Shown here piece after piece: positions 14,100-20,219 of a DNA stretch of 47,410 nt. Source of the stretch: a virus. The stretch covers positions 1 to 47,410 of the IMG/VR virus record IMGVR_UViG_3300035138_000052, one strand, 5' to 3'. The notes beneath the pieces are model-generated. The model saw only the letters and a list, made by a program, of their open reading frames with translations, did no database searches and was not told the origin of the DNA. The translations under genes and the position numbers were made by a program. Position 1 is the first letter of the stretch, and each line of letters starts with the position of its first letter.

Positions 14100-14234
14100 C
14101 ATAAACGGCGGGAGGTAAAATCTTCCAATAAGAGTTTAATAGGAACCTCCTTTGCCGCTGGTATTATACCAAAACTTCTTTTCTGTCTAATACTAAAATT
14201 TACAAATTTCTCAGAATTTCAAAGAAATATCTGC

Positions 14235-14254
14235 CGATTATAACAATTATAACG
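14235..14254. promoter_or_regulatory. 9-bp-spaced TATAATCGT-like motif, site 2
   Basis: Plus strand CGATTATAACAATTATAACG: two TTATAAC units nine bases apart. It lies in the divergent region between the leftward tRNA/TerD unit and the rightward csrA unit. Confidence 0.5.
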
Positions 14255-14276
14255 AATAAAATTTATAAAAAAGTTC

Positions 14277-14305
14277 TTGCAAGCCCGGCAGTGATATGGT
14301 ATAAG
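14277..14305 (+). promoter_or_regulatory. Sigma70-type promoter before csrA unit
   Basis: TTGCAA, 17 bases, TATAAG. Rightward, upstream of a short leader ORF and csrA. Confidence 0.5.
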
Positions 14306-14311
14306 GCAACT

Positions 14312-14398
14312 ATGAACGGGGTCTGTGACAATTTGTTCAAAAGCTTGGTCTTGGTTGACCCCATTCGCCAAGTTGTGAAATATGAGCCTCGCTCCTAA
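14312..14398 (+). CDS. Putative 28-residue leader peptide
   Basis: ATG 14312 with AAGG six bases upstream; 28 codons ending TAA inside the loop of the hairpin at 14385-14411. Its ATG lies at the expected start of transcription from the promoter at 14277. It may be a regulatory leader for csrA or a chance frame. Confidence 0.25.
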   Translation: MNGVCDNLFKSLVLVDPIRQVVKYEPRS

Positions 14399-14411
14399 CA
14401 AGGGCGGGGCT
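14385..14411 (+). terminator. Terminator-like hairpin in the csrA leader
   Basis: AGCCTCGC/GCGGGGCT stem (one G-T), 11-base loop, then TCTGTTTTA. It ends 17 bases before the csrA start and overlaps its SD region, so it can act as attenuator or translational cover. Confidence 0.4.
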
Positions 14412-14428
14412 TCTGTTTTAGGTGAAAT

Positions 14429-14605
14429 ATGCTCGCACTAACAATAGACAATCAGTTAGCAAAACAGACAATAGTTCTTGACTGCCCCTGCGGGCGGAGG
14501 ATAGAGATAGGCGTCAAGAAAAAACCCAAAAAAGGCATTAAATGGTCTTTAGGGATAGAAGCACCTATGGAGGTCAGGGTGCACAGGATATTAAAAGATG
14601 GTTAA
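14429..14605 (+). CDS. csrA: CsrA-family RNA-binding regulator
   Basis: 58 residues opening MLALTI and ending with the diagnostic GIEAPMEVRVHRILKDG, which matches CsrA's GIxAPxxVxVxRxEI segment including the RNA-binding V-x-R motif (R44 region of CsrA). Between them is an unusual CPCGRR insertion with two cysteines. CsrA dimers bind GGA in hairpins near ribosome-binding sites. The SD is GGTG eight bases upstream. The presence of many AGGA-hairpin elements ahead of early genes offers natural targets. Phage-encoded CsrA is known but uncommon. Confidence 0.82.
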   Translation: MLALTIDNQLAKQTIVLDCPCGRRIEIGVKKKPKKGIKWSLGIEAPMEVRVHRILKDG

Positions 14606-14616
14606 AAGCTGTTTTT

Positions 14617-14790
14617 ATGAAAGAAATATCGCATACCGACAAATTGCAAGAAGAGATGGTTGAAGCCATTAAAAAATACTTAGCTGAGCATGGTTGGCAG
14701 ATAGCTGTAATTGGACCTGCAAGAATAAGTAGCAGACCACCAGCTAAATACAACTATACTCTTGAATTTAATATTGCAGCAATACATTAA
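14617..14790 (+). CDS. Small hypothetical protein
   Basis: 57 residues from ATG 14617: helical first half (EEMVEAIKKYLAEHGWQI) and a beta-like second half. No convincing SD; a longer frame upstream overlaps csrA. Start uncertain, function unknown. Confidence 0.5.
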   Translation: MKEISHTDKLQEEMVEAIKKYLAEHGWQIAVIGPARISSRPPAKYNYTLEFNIAAIH

Positions 14791-14821
14791 AATCCAGTTA
14801 AAGACGTGGCGATAGCCCTAC

Positions 14822-14931
14822 TAACACAATCCTGCTGAGAAATAACACTATCTTGCTACATTTGACACGATATTGCTATTTGCAGGAAATTATTAACACT
14901 ATCCTGCTGACTTTTAACACTAAACAACTTT
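14822..14931. repeat. Iteron-like repeats, five copies of TAACACTATCCTGCTGA
   Basis: Copies start at 14822, 14843, 14863, 14894 and 14915. The first four match 11-17 of 17 consensus bases; the last keeps only the TAACACTA part. Steps of 21, 20, 31 and 21 are close to whole helical turns, so all sites face one side of the DNA. The array ends five bases before the -35 of the promoter at 14936. It may be a replication origin (iterons) or a multi-site operator. Confidence 0.8.
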
Positions 14932-14935
14932 GGCC

Positions 14936-14963
14936 TTGACAATTTAAAAAACAACTGTAAAAT
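14936..14963 (+). promoter_or_regulatory. Sigma70-type promoter beside the iterons
   Basis: TTGACA, 16 bases, TAAAAT. Drives the 15052-15862 gene group. Confidence 0.68.
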
Positions 14964-15051
14964 TGGCTTTCAGCCAAGTAAGGGAAAAAGATTTATACTC
15001 TTCCTTATACGATGTCGAAATATCCTCCGTAAGCGTAACAGGGCAATCTTT

Positions 15052-15099
15052 ATGTCTAAGAAAAGAAGAAAGAAAAAGCTAATTAAGGAATACTTATGA
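15052..15099 (+). CDS. 15-residue basic leader peptide
   Basis: MSKKRRKKKLIKEYL, overlapping the next start (ATGA at 15096-15099). Translation through its end could deliver ribosomes to the next gene. Too short to be sure. Confidence 0.3.
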   Translation: MSKKRRKKKLIKEYL

Positions 15100-15503
15100 A
15101 AGACCTGATAGAAAAGCTTAAAGACAACAAGGTATGTTTTGGGTTGTTGAGTGAGCAGGAGCAGGAATGCTTAAAGAAGGCAGGCAAGGGTAATTGCCAA
15201 GTTAGAGGAAGTCGAAATCTTTGGGAACCTGCTTTTTCTGGTGGATGGAACTTTGAGCTTACCTACCGCATCAAGCCTGACTATCAGCCGGAGCCGAAGG
15301 AAAAGAAATTGCCTGTTGAAAATCATTCAAATAATTGGCTAATGGCTGAAGGTGATAACCTTACTGCATTTCTTAACAGACCTGATTTCATCGCCTGGGA
15401 AGACGAAAACGGCGAAAGATGGGTAGGGTGTCCAAGAAGACAGAAAGGGGATTGTACCAAACCTGCTGACATTCCCAAGTATGTGGTACTCCGTGAAAAA
15501 TAA
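15096..15503 (+). CDS. Conserved phage hypothetical protein
   Basis: 135 residues. Contains TYRIKPDYQPEPKEKK, a basic motif repeatedly seen in phage hypothetical proteins, followed by an acidic/aromatic half (FIAWEDENGERWVGCPRR). AAGGAATACTT upstream is the SD. Function unknown. Confidence 0.72.
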   Translation: MKDLIEKLKDNKVCFGLLSEQEQECLKKAGKGNCQVRGSRNLWEPAFSGGWNFELTYRIKPDYQPEPKEKKLPVENHSNNWLMAEGDNLTAFLNRPDFIAWEDENGERWVGCPRRQKGDCTKPADIPKYVVLREK

Positions 15504-15654
15504 CATTAAACACGAACAAAAGAACTGCTTTGCACCCGGTGTCAAGAAGTCCGAGGACTACATTGACGTTGATATTCCTATGGAAATACCCACCGAGACC
15601 TCTCGCAGGGCGGAGAAGGCTTTCAGGAGGATTGAGGCTTTGCTGAAAAAATGA
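15481..15654 (+). CDS. Small hypothetical protein
   Basis: 57 residues, overlapping the previous gene by 23 bases. The first half is mixed (CFAPGVKKSEDYIDVDIP), the end a basic helix (SRRAEKAFRRIEALLKK). The start could instead be GTG 15493. Unassigned. Confidence 0.55.
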   Translation: MWYSVKNNIKHEQKNCFAPGVKKSEDYIDVDIPMEIPTETSRRAEKAFRRIEALLKK

Positions 15655-15670
15655 GATACAAGGAGGCCCC

Positions 15671-15862
15671 GTGACCGAGATAGAAGAATTTGGGAAAAAG
15701 GCTAAATCTCGCAGAATGGGCTTGCCTGGACATTGCCGCTGCACTTTTCCCCAGAATTGTGAAGGCTGCCCGGAGTTTAGCTATTGCCTTGGCTACGCAC
15801 ATGGAAGCAAAGACATTGCCGAGCAGCTACAGGCCGAGCTTGCCGAACTGGAGGAAGAATGA
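15671..15862 (+). CDS. Small Cys-rich protein, GTG start
   Basis: 63 residues with C-x-C-x5-C-x2-C-x5-C (CRCTFPQNCEGCPEFSYC), a likely metal site, and an acidic helical end. AAGGAGG five bases before GTG 15671 fixes the start. Confidence 0.65.
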   Translation: MTEIEEFGKKAKSRRMGLPGHCRCTFPQNCEGCPEFSYCLGYAHGSKDIAEQLQAELAELEEE

Positions 15863-15884
15863 GAGTAGAAGATTTTCTTATTTA

Positions 15885-15910
15885 GTCCCATAACAGGCGT
15901 TATGTTTCAT
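15885..15910 (-). repeat. Intergenic hairpin-SD element at operon end
   Basis: Minus strand: TGAAACATAAC, GCCT, GTTATGGGAC; a 6-bp stem CATAAC/GTTATG. It follows the last gene of a leftward unit, so it is not simply a ribosome-binding site. Related shorter forms (AAACATAACAGGAG) lie at 16066-16083 and 16309-16324. Confidence 0.5.
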
Positions 15911-16059
15911 TAAGATTCTTCCCATTCTTCGTCATATCCGCAATGTATACATTCTAATTCATTGGGCAGTGGCTTATCATCTCTTTCTTCTATCTCATTG
16001 TATTTATTACAGTTAGGACAAACCCAATATATGACAGTTTTTTCACCTGCTTTTATCAT
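15910..16059 (-). CDS. Small zinc-ribbon protein
   Basis: 49 residues with CPNCNKYN (about 14-17) and CIHCGYD (about 37-40): a classic acidic zinc ribbon. AGGAGAATGAG precedes ATG 16059. Confidence 0.75.
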   Translation of the reverse strand: MIKAGEKTVIYWVCPNCNKYNEIEERDDKPLPNELECIHCGYDEEWEES

Positions 16060-16078
16060 CTCATTCTCCTGTTATGTT

Positions 16079-16300
16079 TTATACAATAACTTTGTGTCCC
16101 ATAGCTATAATTGCAACAGCACAGCCAGAGACTTGTCCAGACGAACCCGCTGTTGGCCCTTCAGTAGTCCAGGAAGTAACCCAAAAAGCACATCTTTCTT
16201 CTGCGCATTCTACCAACTCTACACCAACTCTGGCTACATCACCATCATCTTTTGTTGCAACTGGTTTGCTCATTAGTGGACACCATTTATTATTTTTCAT
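16079..16300 (-). CDS. Small Cys-containing protein
   Basis: 73 residues; four Cys (WCPLMS, ECAEERC, SGCA) in the spacing of a family of phage/prophage hypothetical proteins that likely bind a metal. The end is hydrophobic (AVAIIAMGHKVIV). SD AGGAGAATAAAAG. Confidence 0.68.
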   Translation of the reverse strand: MKNNKWCPLMSKPVATKDDGDVARVGVELVECAEERCAFWVTSWTTEGPTAGSSGQVSGCAVAIIAMGHKVIV

Positions 16301-16340
16301 CTTTTATTCTCCTGTTATGTTTCATTCTTGTTTGACTTTT

Positions 16341-16616
16341 TTAACCTTTGCACGCACGTTTTGCTTGTTCGAGAAACATAGCCAACTGTTCCTCTTGTTG
16401 CTTTTTTAATTTTTTCAGAAAAGCTAACTGGGGCCATGTGCCTGCGATACAAGTATCAGTAATCTGCCAAACGCAGTCGCAAGGGTCCATATTTTGGGCG
16501 TTACAATGACAATAATGCCATTCACTTCCAGACTCAGAGTCTCTTTTTCTAACAAAGGCTGGACAGCATTCTTGTAAGATTGCGCTTATTTGTCTTGATA
16601 AATCCTTCTTAGCCAT
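16341..16616 (-). CDS. Cys-rich hypothetical protein
   Basis: 91 residues with seven Cys between about 17 and 56 (ECCPAF, HYCHCNAQNMDPCDC), then a lysine/glutamine coiled coil. ATG 16616 lies within the end of the RHH gene, with AAGGAGGTAGA as SD. Metal-binding probable. Confidence 0.7.
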   Translation of the reverse strand: MAKKDLSRQISAILQECCPAFVRKRDSESGSEWHYCHCNAQNMDPCDCVWQITDTCIAGTWPQLAFLKKLKKQQEEQLAMFLEQAKRACKG

Positions 16617-16767
16617 TTCTACCTCCTTTGATTTTAGCTAACACTATCACTCTTAGGCAGTCACTCAAGCCTCGATACCCATGTTTTCTTGCATATCCCA
16701 AGAGCAGAGCTTTTTCAACTTTTGTCAGTCGGACATTGACTTGCTCTGTTCTTTTGACGGTTTTCAT
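16609..16767 (-). CDS. Ribbon-helix-helix DNA-binding protein
   Basis: 52 residues: basic strand TEQVNVRLTKVEKALL, turn YARKHGYRGLSDCLR and a second helix, which is the Arc/MetJ ribbon-helix-helix layout with alternating residues in the strand and a G-x(S)-x2-L cap. Such dimers act as repressors. The TATAATCGT motif at 16809 lies directly upstream, so self-regulation is plausible. SD CAGGAGGCGAT. It overlaps the next start by 8 bases. Confidence 0.78.
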   Translation of the reverse strand: MKTVKRTEQVNVRLTKVEKALLLGYARKHGYRGLSDCLRVIVLAKIKGGRNG

Positions 16768-16808
16768 ATCGCCTCCTGATTTTTCTTGACAATCCGTGAA
16801 TCTGTGTT

Positions 16809-16829
16809 ACGATTATAACGATTATAGAC
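16809..16829. promoter_or_regulatory. 9-bp-spaced TATAATCGT motif, site 3
   Basis: Minus strand CTATAATCG TTATAATCG, the cleanest copy: two nine-base units in tandem, both resembling a -10 box, upstream of the ribbon-helix-helix gene. Confidence 0.55.
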
Positions 16830-16850
16830 TTTTCATCGCCTTACCTCCTT

Positions 16851-16881
16851 AGACTCCGGTTTACCGTGATAGCCGGAGTCT
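16851..16881 (-). other. Strong hairpin upstream of the RHH gene
   Basis: Perfect 9-bp stem AGACTCCGG/CCGGAGTCT with a 13-base loop; on the minus strand followed by AAGGAGGTAAGGCGATG, an SD and a five-codon frame (MKSL). Possible leader structure. Confidence 0.45.
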
Positions 16882-16885
16882 GAGG

Positions 16886-16930
16886 AAAAAGCCGTTGCCG
16901 CCCAGCCCCCGTCACAGGACAACAGCGGCT
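16886..16930 (-). terminator. Intrinsic terminator of the 16945-17673 unit
   Basis: Minus strand stem AGCCGCTGTTG ... CAACGGCT followed by TTTTTCC. Separates the upstream leftward genes from the RHH unit. Confidence 0.6.
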
Positions 16931-16944
16931 TAGAACCGTGTAAG

Positions 16945-17139
16945 CTATTTTATATATTTGGCATATCCTGTTGTTCGGGGGCTCCACCATTTTTCGTTTC
17001 GCTCTCCATACCAACCAGCAACATCGTGGACTAAGTTAGTATAAGCCTGAGAAGGGTCAACATCGTTTTTTGAGCAATAAATCATATATCCGAATAAATC
17101 TTCGATGAATTGCTCATCTCTTGTTTTTTTCTTTGCCAT
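16945..17139 (-). CDS. Small hypothetical protein
   Basis: 64 residues: basic MAKKKTRDEQ, then a helical, aromatic body ending WWSPRTTGYAKYIK. GGAGAATGACCG upstream supplies the SD. It starts 3 bases after the previous gene's stop. Unassigned. Confidence 0.68.
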   Translation of the reverse strand: MAKKKTRDEQFIEDLFGYMIYCSKNDVDPSQAYTNLVHDVAGWYGERNEKWWSPRTTGYAKYIK

Positions 17140-17142
17140 CGG

Positions 17143-17307
17143 TCATTCTCCTGCCTTTAATTCTTCGCGACAAGTTCTGCAAAGGTATTCTTCGTCTGGT
17201 AAATCGTTTAGCTCCTCAGCATTATTGGCCGGGCCGACCATATCGTGTTGTATGAGTCGAACATCATCTGTTGACCCGCAAATTTCGCATTTTTTGTGTT
17301 TGGCCAT
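17143..17307 (-). CDS. Small zinc-finger protein
   Basis: 54 residues: CEICGS (about 7-10) and CRTC (about 43-46) bracket an acidic middle, as in small HNH-like or zinc-ribbon proteins. GAGG lies eight bases before ATG 17307; the alternative ATG 17313 is too close. Confidence 0.72.
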   Translation of the reverse strand: MAKHKKCEICGSTDDVRLIQHDMVGPANNAEELNDLPDEEYLCRTCREELKAGE

Positions 17308-17391
17308 TTTCATTACCTCACTTTCTTAGCTTACTTCATTAACAGCATACATCCCCGCCCTCCGTAGAGGGCAGAGGGTAGGCTGGAAAAC

Positions 17392-17673
17392 CTAAAGATT
17401 AGCATAGGCTATCCACATTATTTCATTTCCTATATCCCACATCTTTCGAGTTACATACAAATCGGATGCTCCGCCTTCAATTAAACCGGCTTTGCGCCAT
17501 TTACTCAAAATCTCCCTTTCGGCCTGATAGCATTTACGCACGTCGATGTTTTCGCTATTTACACAGCAATACAAAAGATATGGAATCAGCCTTAATTCGG
17601 TAACATCGATTTCCCATCCAAACAATTCCTTAGCTTTTTCTTTTACTTCGTTTGTTAGTGTACCTCGTCCCAT
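17392..17673 (-). CDS. Hypothetical protein, possible winged-helix
   Basis: 93 residues. Helical start (TNEVKEKAKELFGWEIDVTELRL) and a C-terminal segment EILSKWRKAGLIEGGASDLYVTRKMW that could be a recognition helix plus wing. A DNA-binding role is a guess. A small GCCCTC-CGTA-GAGGGC hairpin lies downstream at 17356-17371. Confidence 0.6.
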   Translation of the reverse strand: MGRGTLTNEVKEKAKELFGWEIDVTELRLIPYLLYCCVNSENIDVRKCYQAEREILSKWRKAGLIEGGASDLYVTRKMWDIGNEIMWIAYANL

Positions 17674-17684
17674 CTTTCAATCTC

Positions 17685-17753
17685 CTATTGGTCGTTGAGA
17701 ATATCATAGATTAGGTCCGTGTTTGTCGTATTTTTGGTTGCTTTCTTTGCCAT
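17685..17753 (-). CDS. 22-residue peptide
   Basis: MAKKATKNTTNTDLIYDILNDQ; AGGAGG twelve bases upstream and AGGAGA between it and the next gene. Plausible operon-leading microprotein. Confidence 0.4.
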   Translation of the reverse strand: MAKKATKNTTNTDLIYDILNDQ

Positions 17754-17831
17754 AATTACTTGATACCTCCTACGTTTATAGTATAATACATCTTCGTCGG
17801 GTATCCAAGCAAAATCTGCTAATTTAGGTAA

Positions 17832-17972
17832 AATAGAATTATCGGACTACGTGGTAAAATAGCTTGTTTAATTCAAAGACGGCATCAATGTCGAGATTTA
17901 GCCTTTATTGACAAAAACGGCCAAAAGTGGGCATGGTGTAAAAGATGCAAAAAGGCCGTGAAGATTCATTGA
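17832..17972 (+). other. Open frame resembling a zinc ribbon, without a clear start
   Basis: The frame encodes RHQCRDLAFIDKNGQKWAWCKRCKKAV, with three Cys of a possible ribbon, but no ATG, GTG or TTG precedes it after the upstream stop at 17829. It may be a decayed gene or use a rare start. The remainder of 17754-18008 shows no gene. Confidence 0.3.
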
Positions 17973-18008
17973 CGAATTCTCCGAAAAGTGGCCGCGATAA
18001 CCAAGATA

Positions 18009-18037
18009 TTGACATAAATCCTTAGGTAGTCTAAAAT
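18009..18037 (+). promoter_or_regulatory. Promoter of the histone-like gene
   Basis: TTGACA, 17 bases, TAAAAT, followed by AGAGGAA ten bases before ATG 18058. The -35 side reads TTGACATAAATCCTTAG, shared in part with 18807 and with the sequence at 32485. Confidence 0.7.
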
Positions 18038-18057
18038 TATATTAGAGGAATACTCGA

Positions 18058-18258
18058 ATGCAAGAATATGAAGATTTAAAAGGACTAGTTGCTGAGTGTG
18101 AGGCGGATATCAACAAGGCTATAGGAGGCAATAAAGCTGCTGGAACCCGGGTGCGTAAGCAGATGCAGCGGGTAAAGCAGGCGGCCCAGGCGGTTAGAAG
18201 CCGCATCCTTGAGATACGCTCAAAAGTTAATAAAAAAGCCCCGCCGAAGCAGGGCTAA
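18058..18258 (+). CDS. Hc1-type histone H1-like protein
   Basis: 66 residues. Residues 20-52 (AIGGNKAAGTRVRKQMQRVKQAAQAVRSRILE) match the conserved GNKAAGTRxRK helix of bacterial Hc1/H1-like proteins from chlamydiae, Bacteroidetes and planctomycetes; the end is lysine-rich (SKVNKKAPPKQG). These proteins bind and compact DNA. In a phage it could shape the viral chromosome or silence host DNA. It stands alone behind its own good promoter, and its last codons overlap a terminator for the opposite strand. Confidence 0.82.
   Translation: MQEYEDLKGLVAECEADINKAIGGNKAAGTRVRKQMQRVKQAAQAVRSRILEIRSKVNKKAPPKQG
18237..18256 (-). terminator. Intrinsic terminator with UUCG loop
   Basis: Minus strand AGCCCTGC-TTCG-GCGGGGCT followed by six T residues. 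It ends the leftward 32-residue gene and lies within the 3' end of the convergent histone-like gene. Confidence 0.75.
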
Positions 18259-18270
18259 AGACCGTGTAAG

Positions 18271-18369
18271 TTACAGAGCAAGCCAGCCAAGAAAGATTCC
18301 GAGTCCACTGCCAATCAAAAGACAGGTGATTAAACAGGCAAATCCAGCTAAGAAGGCTTTAATAAACAT
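18271..18369 (-). CDS. 32-residue single-span membrane peptide
   Basis: MFIKAFLAGFACLITCLLIG and a further hydrophobic end: one or two tight membrane passes. AAGGATAAATC before the ATG and the terminator after the stop make it a complete small transcription unit with the promoter near 18494. Toxin- or holin-like microprotein possible. Confidence 0.55.
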   Translation of the reverse strand: MFIKAFLAGFACLITCLLIGSGLGIFLGWLAL

Positions 18370-18467
18370 GATTTATCCTTTCAACAAAGTGCCCAGAAAC
18401 AGCCTAAAAACAGTAGTGTAAACTCGTGTAAAGTTAATCCAAACATTGTTATAATCCTCAAAACTTA

Positions 18468-18494
18468 ACTATATTATTATTATTAACTTGTCAA
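18468..18494 (-). promoter_or_regulatory. Probable promoter, leftward
   Basis: Minus strand TTGACA, 15 bases, TATAGT (short spacer). Upstream of the membrane peptide at 18369. Confidence 0.35.
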
Positions 18495-18534
18495 ACAGCT
18501 ATTGGTAAACGAATACGGGCTACAAGAGTAAAGG

Positions 18535-18717
18535 TTATCCAATTTCACAGCGGATTTCGCCTCTGATAAGTTTATCCTTATGGATGCTGCAAACAAACAA
18601 ATACTGTCTTTCTGCAGCTATAAAACTTTTGAAACAACCATTACAACCGTAGTTGTGCTGTTCGCCTTTGACTTCTTGCCATGTCCAAAGATAAAAACCA
18701 TGCCGCTTAGTTTTCAT
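18535..18717 (-). CDS. Small Cys-containing protein
   Basis: 60 residues; CNGC near 25-28 and single Cys near 43 and 57 could form one metal site. Aromatic N-terminus (HGFYLWTWQEVKG). GAGAGGTTTGTT upstream is a weak SD. Unassigned. Confidence 0.6.
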   Translation of the reverse strand: MKTKRHGFYLWTWQEVKGEQHNYGCNGCFKSFIAAERQYLFVCSIHKDKLIRGEIRCEIG

Positions 18718-18806
18718 AACAAACCTCTCTTTCTACGGCCCGTATTCAATTATCAATGAGCCTCCAAGTAAAGTATAACATCTAATCAACGTCCTGCAAA
18801 AAAAGA

Positions 18807-18835
18807 TTGACGAAATCCCTGAAAATACTTAAAAT
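18807..18835 (+). promoter_or_regulatory. Promoter of the 18910 gene
   Basis: TTGACG, 17 bases, TAAAAT; same style as the promoter at 18009. Confidence 0.65.
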
Positions 18836-18909
18836 AGTGTTATAGGACCATGTAGAACGCACGAGGATTGCTCAGCATCGACGAATAGAAGGTGATTAGA
18901 GGTTAGACC

Positions 18910-19263
18910 ATGCCGCTCACAGGACAGGCTAAGAGAGACTATCAAAAGCAGTGGATTAAGAGGAAGAGGTTGCGCCTAAAGCTCAAGGCTGAGGGTAGAT
19001 TTGTCGAACCTTTGTCGAACCCTAAGCCTGATTCTGTCGAACCTTTGGCCGATTCTTGTCGAACCCGAACTGTCGAACCTACTATAATAGACCTGCAAGC
19101 CCAAATGGACGCTATCTGCGCCAAGCCGAACCCTACTTATGATATGCCTCCAGCTTACAATCCCAGAGTACACAAGCCTGGAGATACTGTGCTAATGAAG
19201 GGCAAGGTTGTTATTATCCCTGAGATAGACGCAGAGGGCAACCTGCTACCAAACTATGATTAG
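18910..19263 (+). CDS. Phage protein with basic N-terminus and repeat-encoded linker
   Basis: 117 residues. The start (GQAKRDYQKQWIKRKRLRLK) resembles the YQxxYMxxRR box of a common phage family; then comes a linker in which VEP recurs because the DNA carries five TGTCGAACC copies (19003-19079), and a beta-rich end (KPGDTVLMKGKVVIIPE). The repeats may be protein-binding sites buried in the gene. Own promoter at 18807; SD GAGG before ATG 18910. Confidence 0.68.
   Translation: MPLTGQAKRDYQKQWIKRKRLRLKLKAEGRFVEPLSNPKPDSVEPLADSCRTRTVEPTIIDLQAQMDAICAKPNPTYDMPPAYNPRVHKPGDTVLMKGKVVIIPEIDAEGNLLPNYD
19003..19079. repeat. Five TGTCGAACC repeats within a gene
   Basis: TGTCGAACC occurs at about 19003, 19013, 19036, 19057 and 19071, all in one orientation, some with a preceding TTC or TTT. 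The steps are not multiples of three throughout, so DNA-level rather than protein-level constraint is possible. Confidence 0.6.
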
Positions 19264-19308
19264 GTCCTATAATAAGAGTTATGTTTCATTGAAGGGTTAT
19301 TATAGGAC
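19264..19308. repeat. Hairpin-SD element flanked by an inverted copy
   Basis: GTCCTATAATA (19264-19274) and its exact inverse TATTATAGGAC (19298-19308) surround TTATGTTTCATT. The left half is a standard copy of the intergenic element; the right half is unique to this site. Confidence 0.6.
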
Positions 19309-19318
19309 TTTAGCGGTA

Positions 19319-19346
19319 GGGTTGTAATGATTATAAGGGTTGTAGG
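19319..19346. promoter_or_regulatory. 9-bp-spaced motif, site 4
   Basis: Plus strand GGGTTGTAATGATTATAA followed by GGGTTGTAGG. A weaker relative is at 19686-19707. The remaining bases of 19347-19496 hold no gene I can support; a plus-strand open frame there has no SD and unlikely composition. Confidence 0.4.
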
Positions 19347-19496
19347 GGGTGTCGGGTAGTCCGATAAGGGGGCTTGCTAGTGCTATAGTAGGGGAAGATT
19401 ATATATGCCTGTCTCTTTTTTCTTTCTTAGTCTTATTTGATTGCTATTTGACTAATAGGGATGGTATGCTTGATATTTGCTTAGAATTGGGGTTTC

Positions 19497-19670
19497 TTAT
19501 CCATGTCCTGAACCATGTTTTGTTTCATAGATATTTTCTTGTTTTTCGTTAGCCCTGAACATTCCCTGTTTCATTATATTTTTCAGGCGGCCGACATTAA
19601 TTTTATCCACTTTTGAGATATTGTCAGTGCCGTATTTTCGATTGCGTGAATAGCAATTTTTACAAAGCAT
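19497..19670 (-). CDS. Small Cys-containing protein
   Basis: 57 residues starting MLCKNCYSRNRKYG, half of a zinc knuckle like the start of HNH-type proteins, followed by a basic helical body and a Gly/His end. The SD is poor, but the Cys pattern and the place in the leftward row of zinc proteins support it. Confidence 0.5.
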   Translation of the reverse strand: MLCKNCYSRNRKYGTDNISKVDKINVGRLKNIMKQGMFRANEKQENIYETKHGSGHG

Positions 19671-19718
19671 GTTAAGTCTGTACTAATTATACTGGTTGTA
19701 GTGGTTTAAGTCAAGGTT

Positions 19719-19943
19719 TTACTCAAGGCGCACAAAGGGATAGTTTGCTCTTCTGTTATTTACTAATCTAACTGCCGTTTCTGAGTAAATCATTGACATA
19801 TTGGTCATTATTGTCTTGACACATTTCTTGCAGATTGGTTTACGGGGAATAAGCCTTATATAGCATGGATGGACTATTGTATCGAAGTAGTCTCCCTTTT
19901 CAGGTATTCGTCTTTTTCCACATATAGAGCATTTAACCTTCAT
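19719..19943 (-). CDS. Zinc-finger microprotein
   Basis: 74 residues: CSICGKRRIP (4-7) and CKKCVKTI (about 38-41) with a spacer, a two-knuckle zinc ribbon. Start overlaps the upstream stop (ATGA). Confidence 0.72.
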   Translation of the reverse strand: MKVKCSICGKRRIPEKGDYFDTIVHPCYIRLIPRKPICKKCVKTIMTNMSMIYSETAVRLVNNRRANYPFVRLE

Positions 19944-20167
19944 TTTTCGCCTGAAAACGTGGATTTTACGAAATTTACTTCTCCCGCTATACTTGGTTTG
20001 TTGAAGTCAAAAGCATCACAATTCCGGCTGAAATGCCAGTACGGATGGCTTTGTTTACGACTTGTCATTTCTGTCTTTTTGACCAATATCTTGCCGTTCT
20101 TTCTACGTCCGAGCTTATACCAGCCGCAGCGGGTCACGATTAGCCAGTTGAGGAACTTTTTCATCAT
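19940..20167 (-). CDS. Small basic hypothetical protein
   Basis: 75 residues from ATG 20167 (MMKKFLNWLIVTRCGW), with GGAG nine bases upstream; an ATG at 20200 lacks an SD. Basic, with KLGRRKNGKILVKK; may bind nucleic acid. Unassigned. Confidence 0.62.
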   Translation of the reverse strand: MMKKFLNWLIVTRCGWYKLGRRKNGKILVKKTEMTSRKQSHPYWHFSRNCDAFDFNKPSIAGEVNFVKSTFSGEK

Positions 20168-20219
20168 TATATTGCTCTCCTTTTTTGCAACCCTTTTCAT
20201 CTAAGTTCTTTCCAAGTCA

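Noticed and set aside
19349-19552. 67-codon hydrophobic plus-strand frame
   Set aside because: No SD or promoter, and the minus-strand zinc protein at 19497-19670 explains part of it better.
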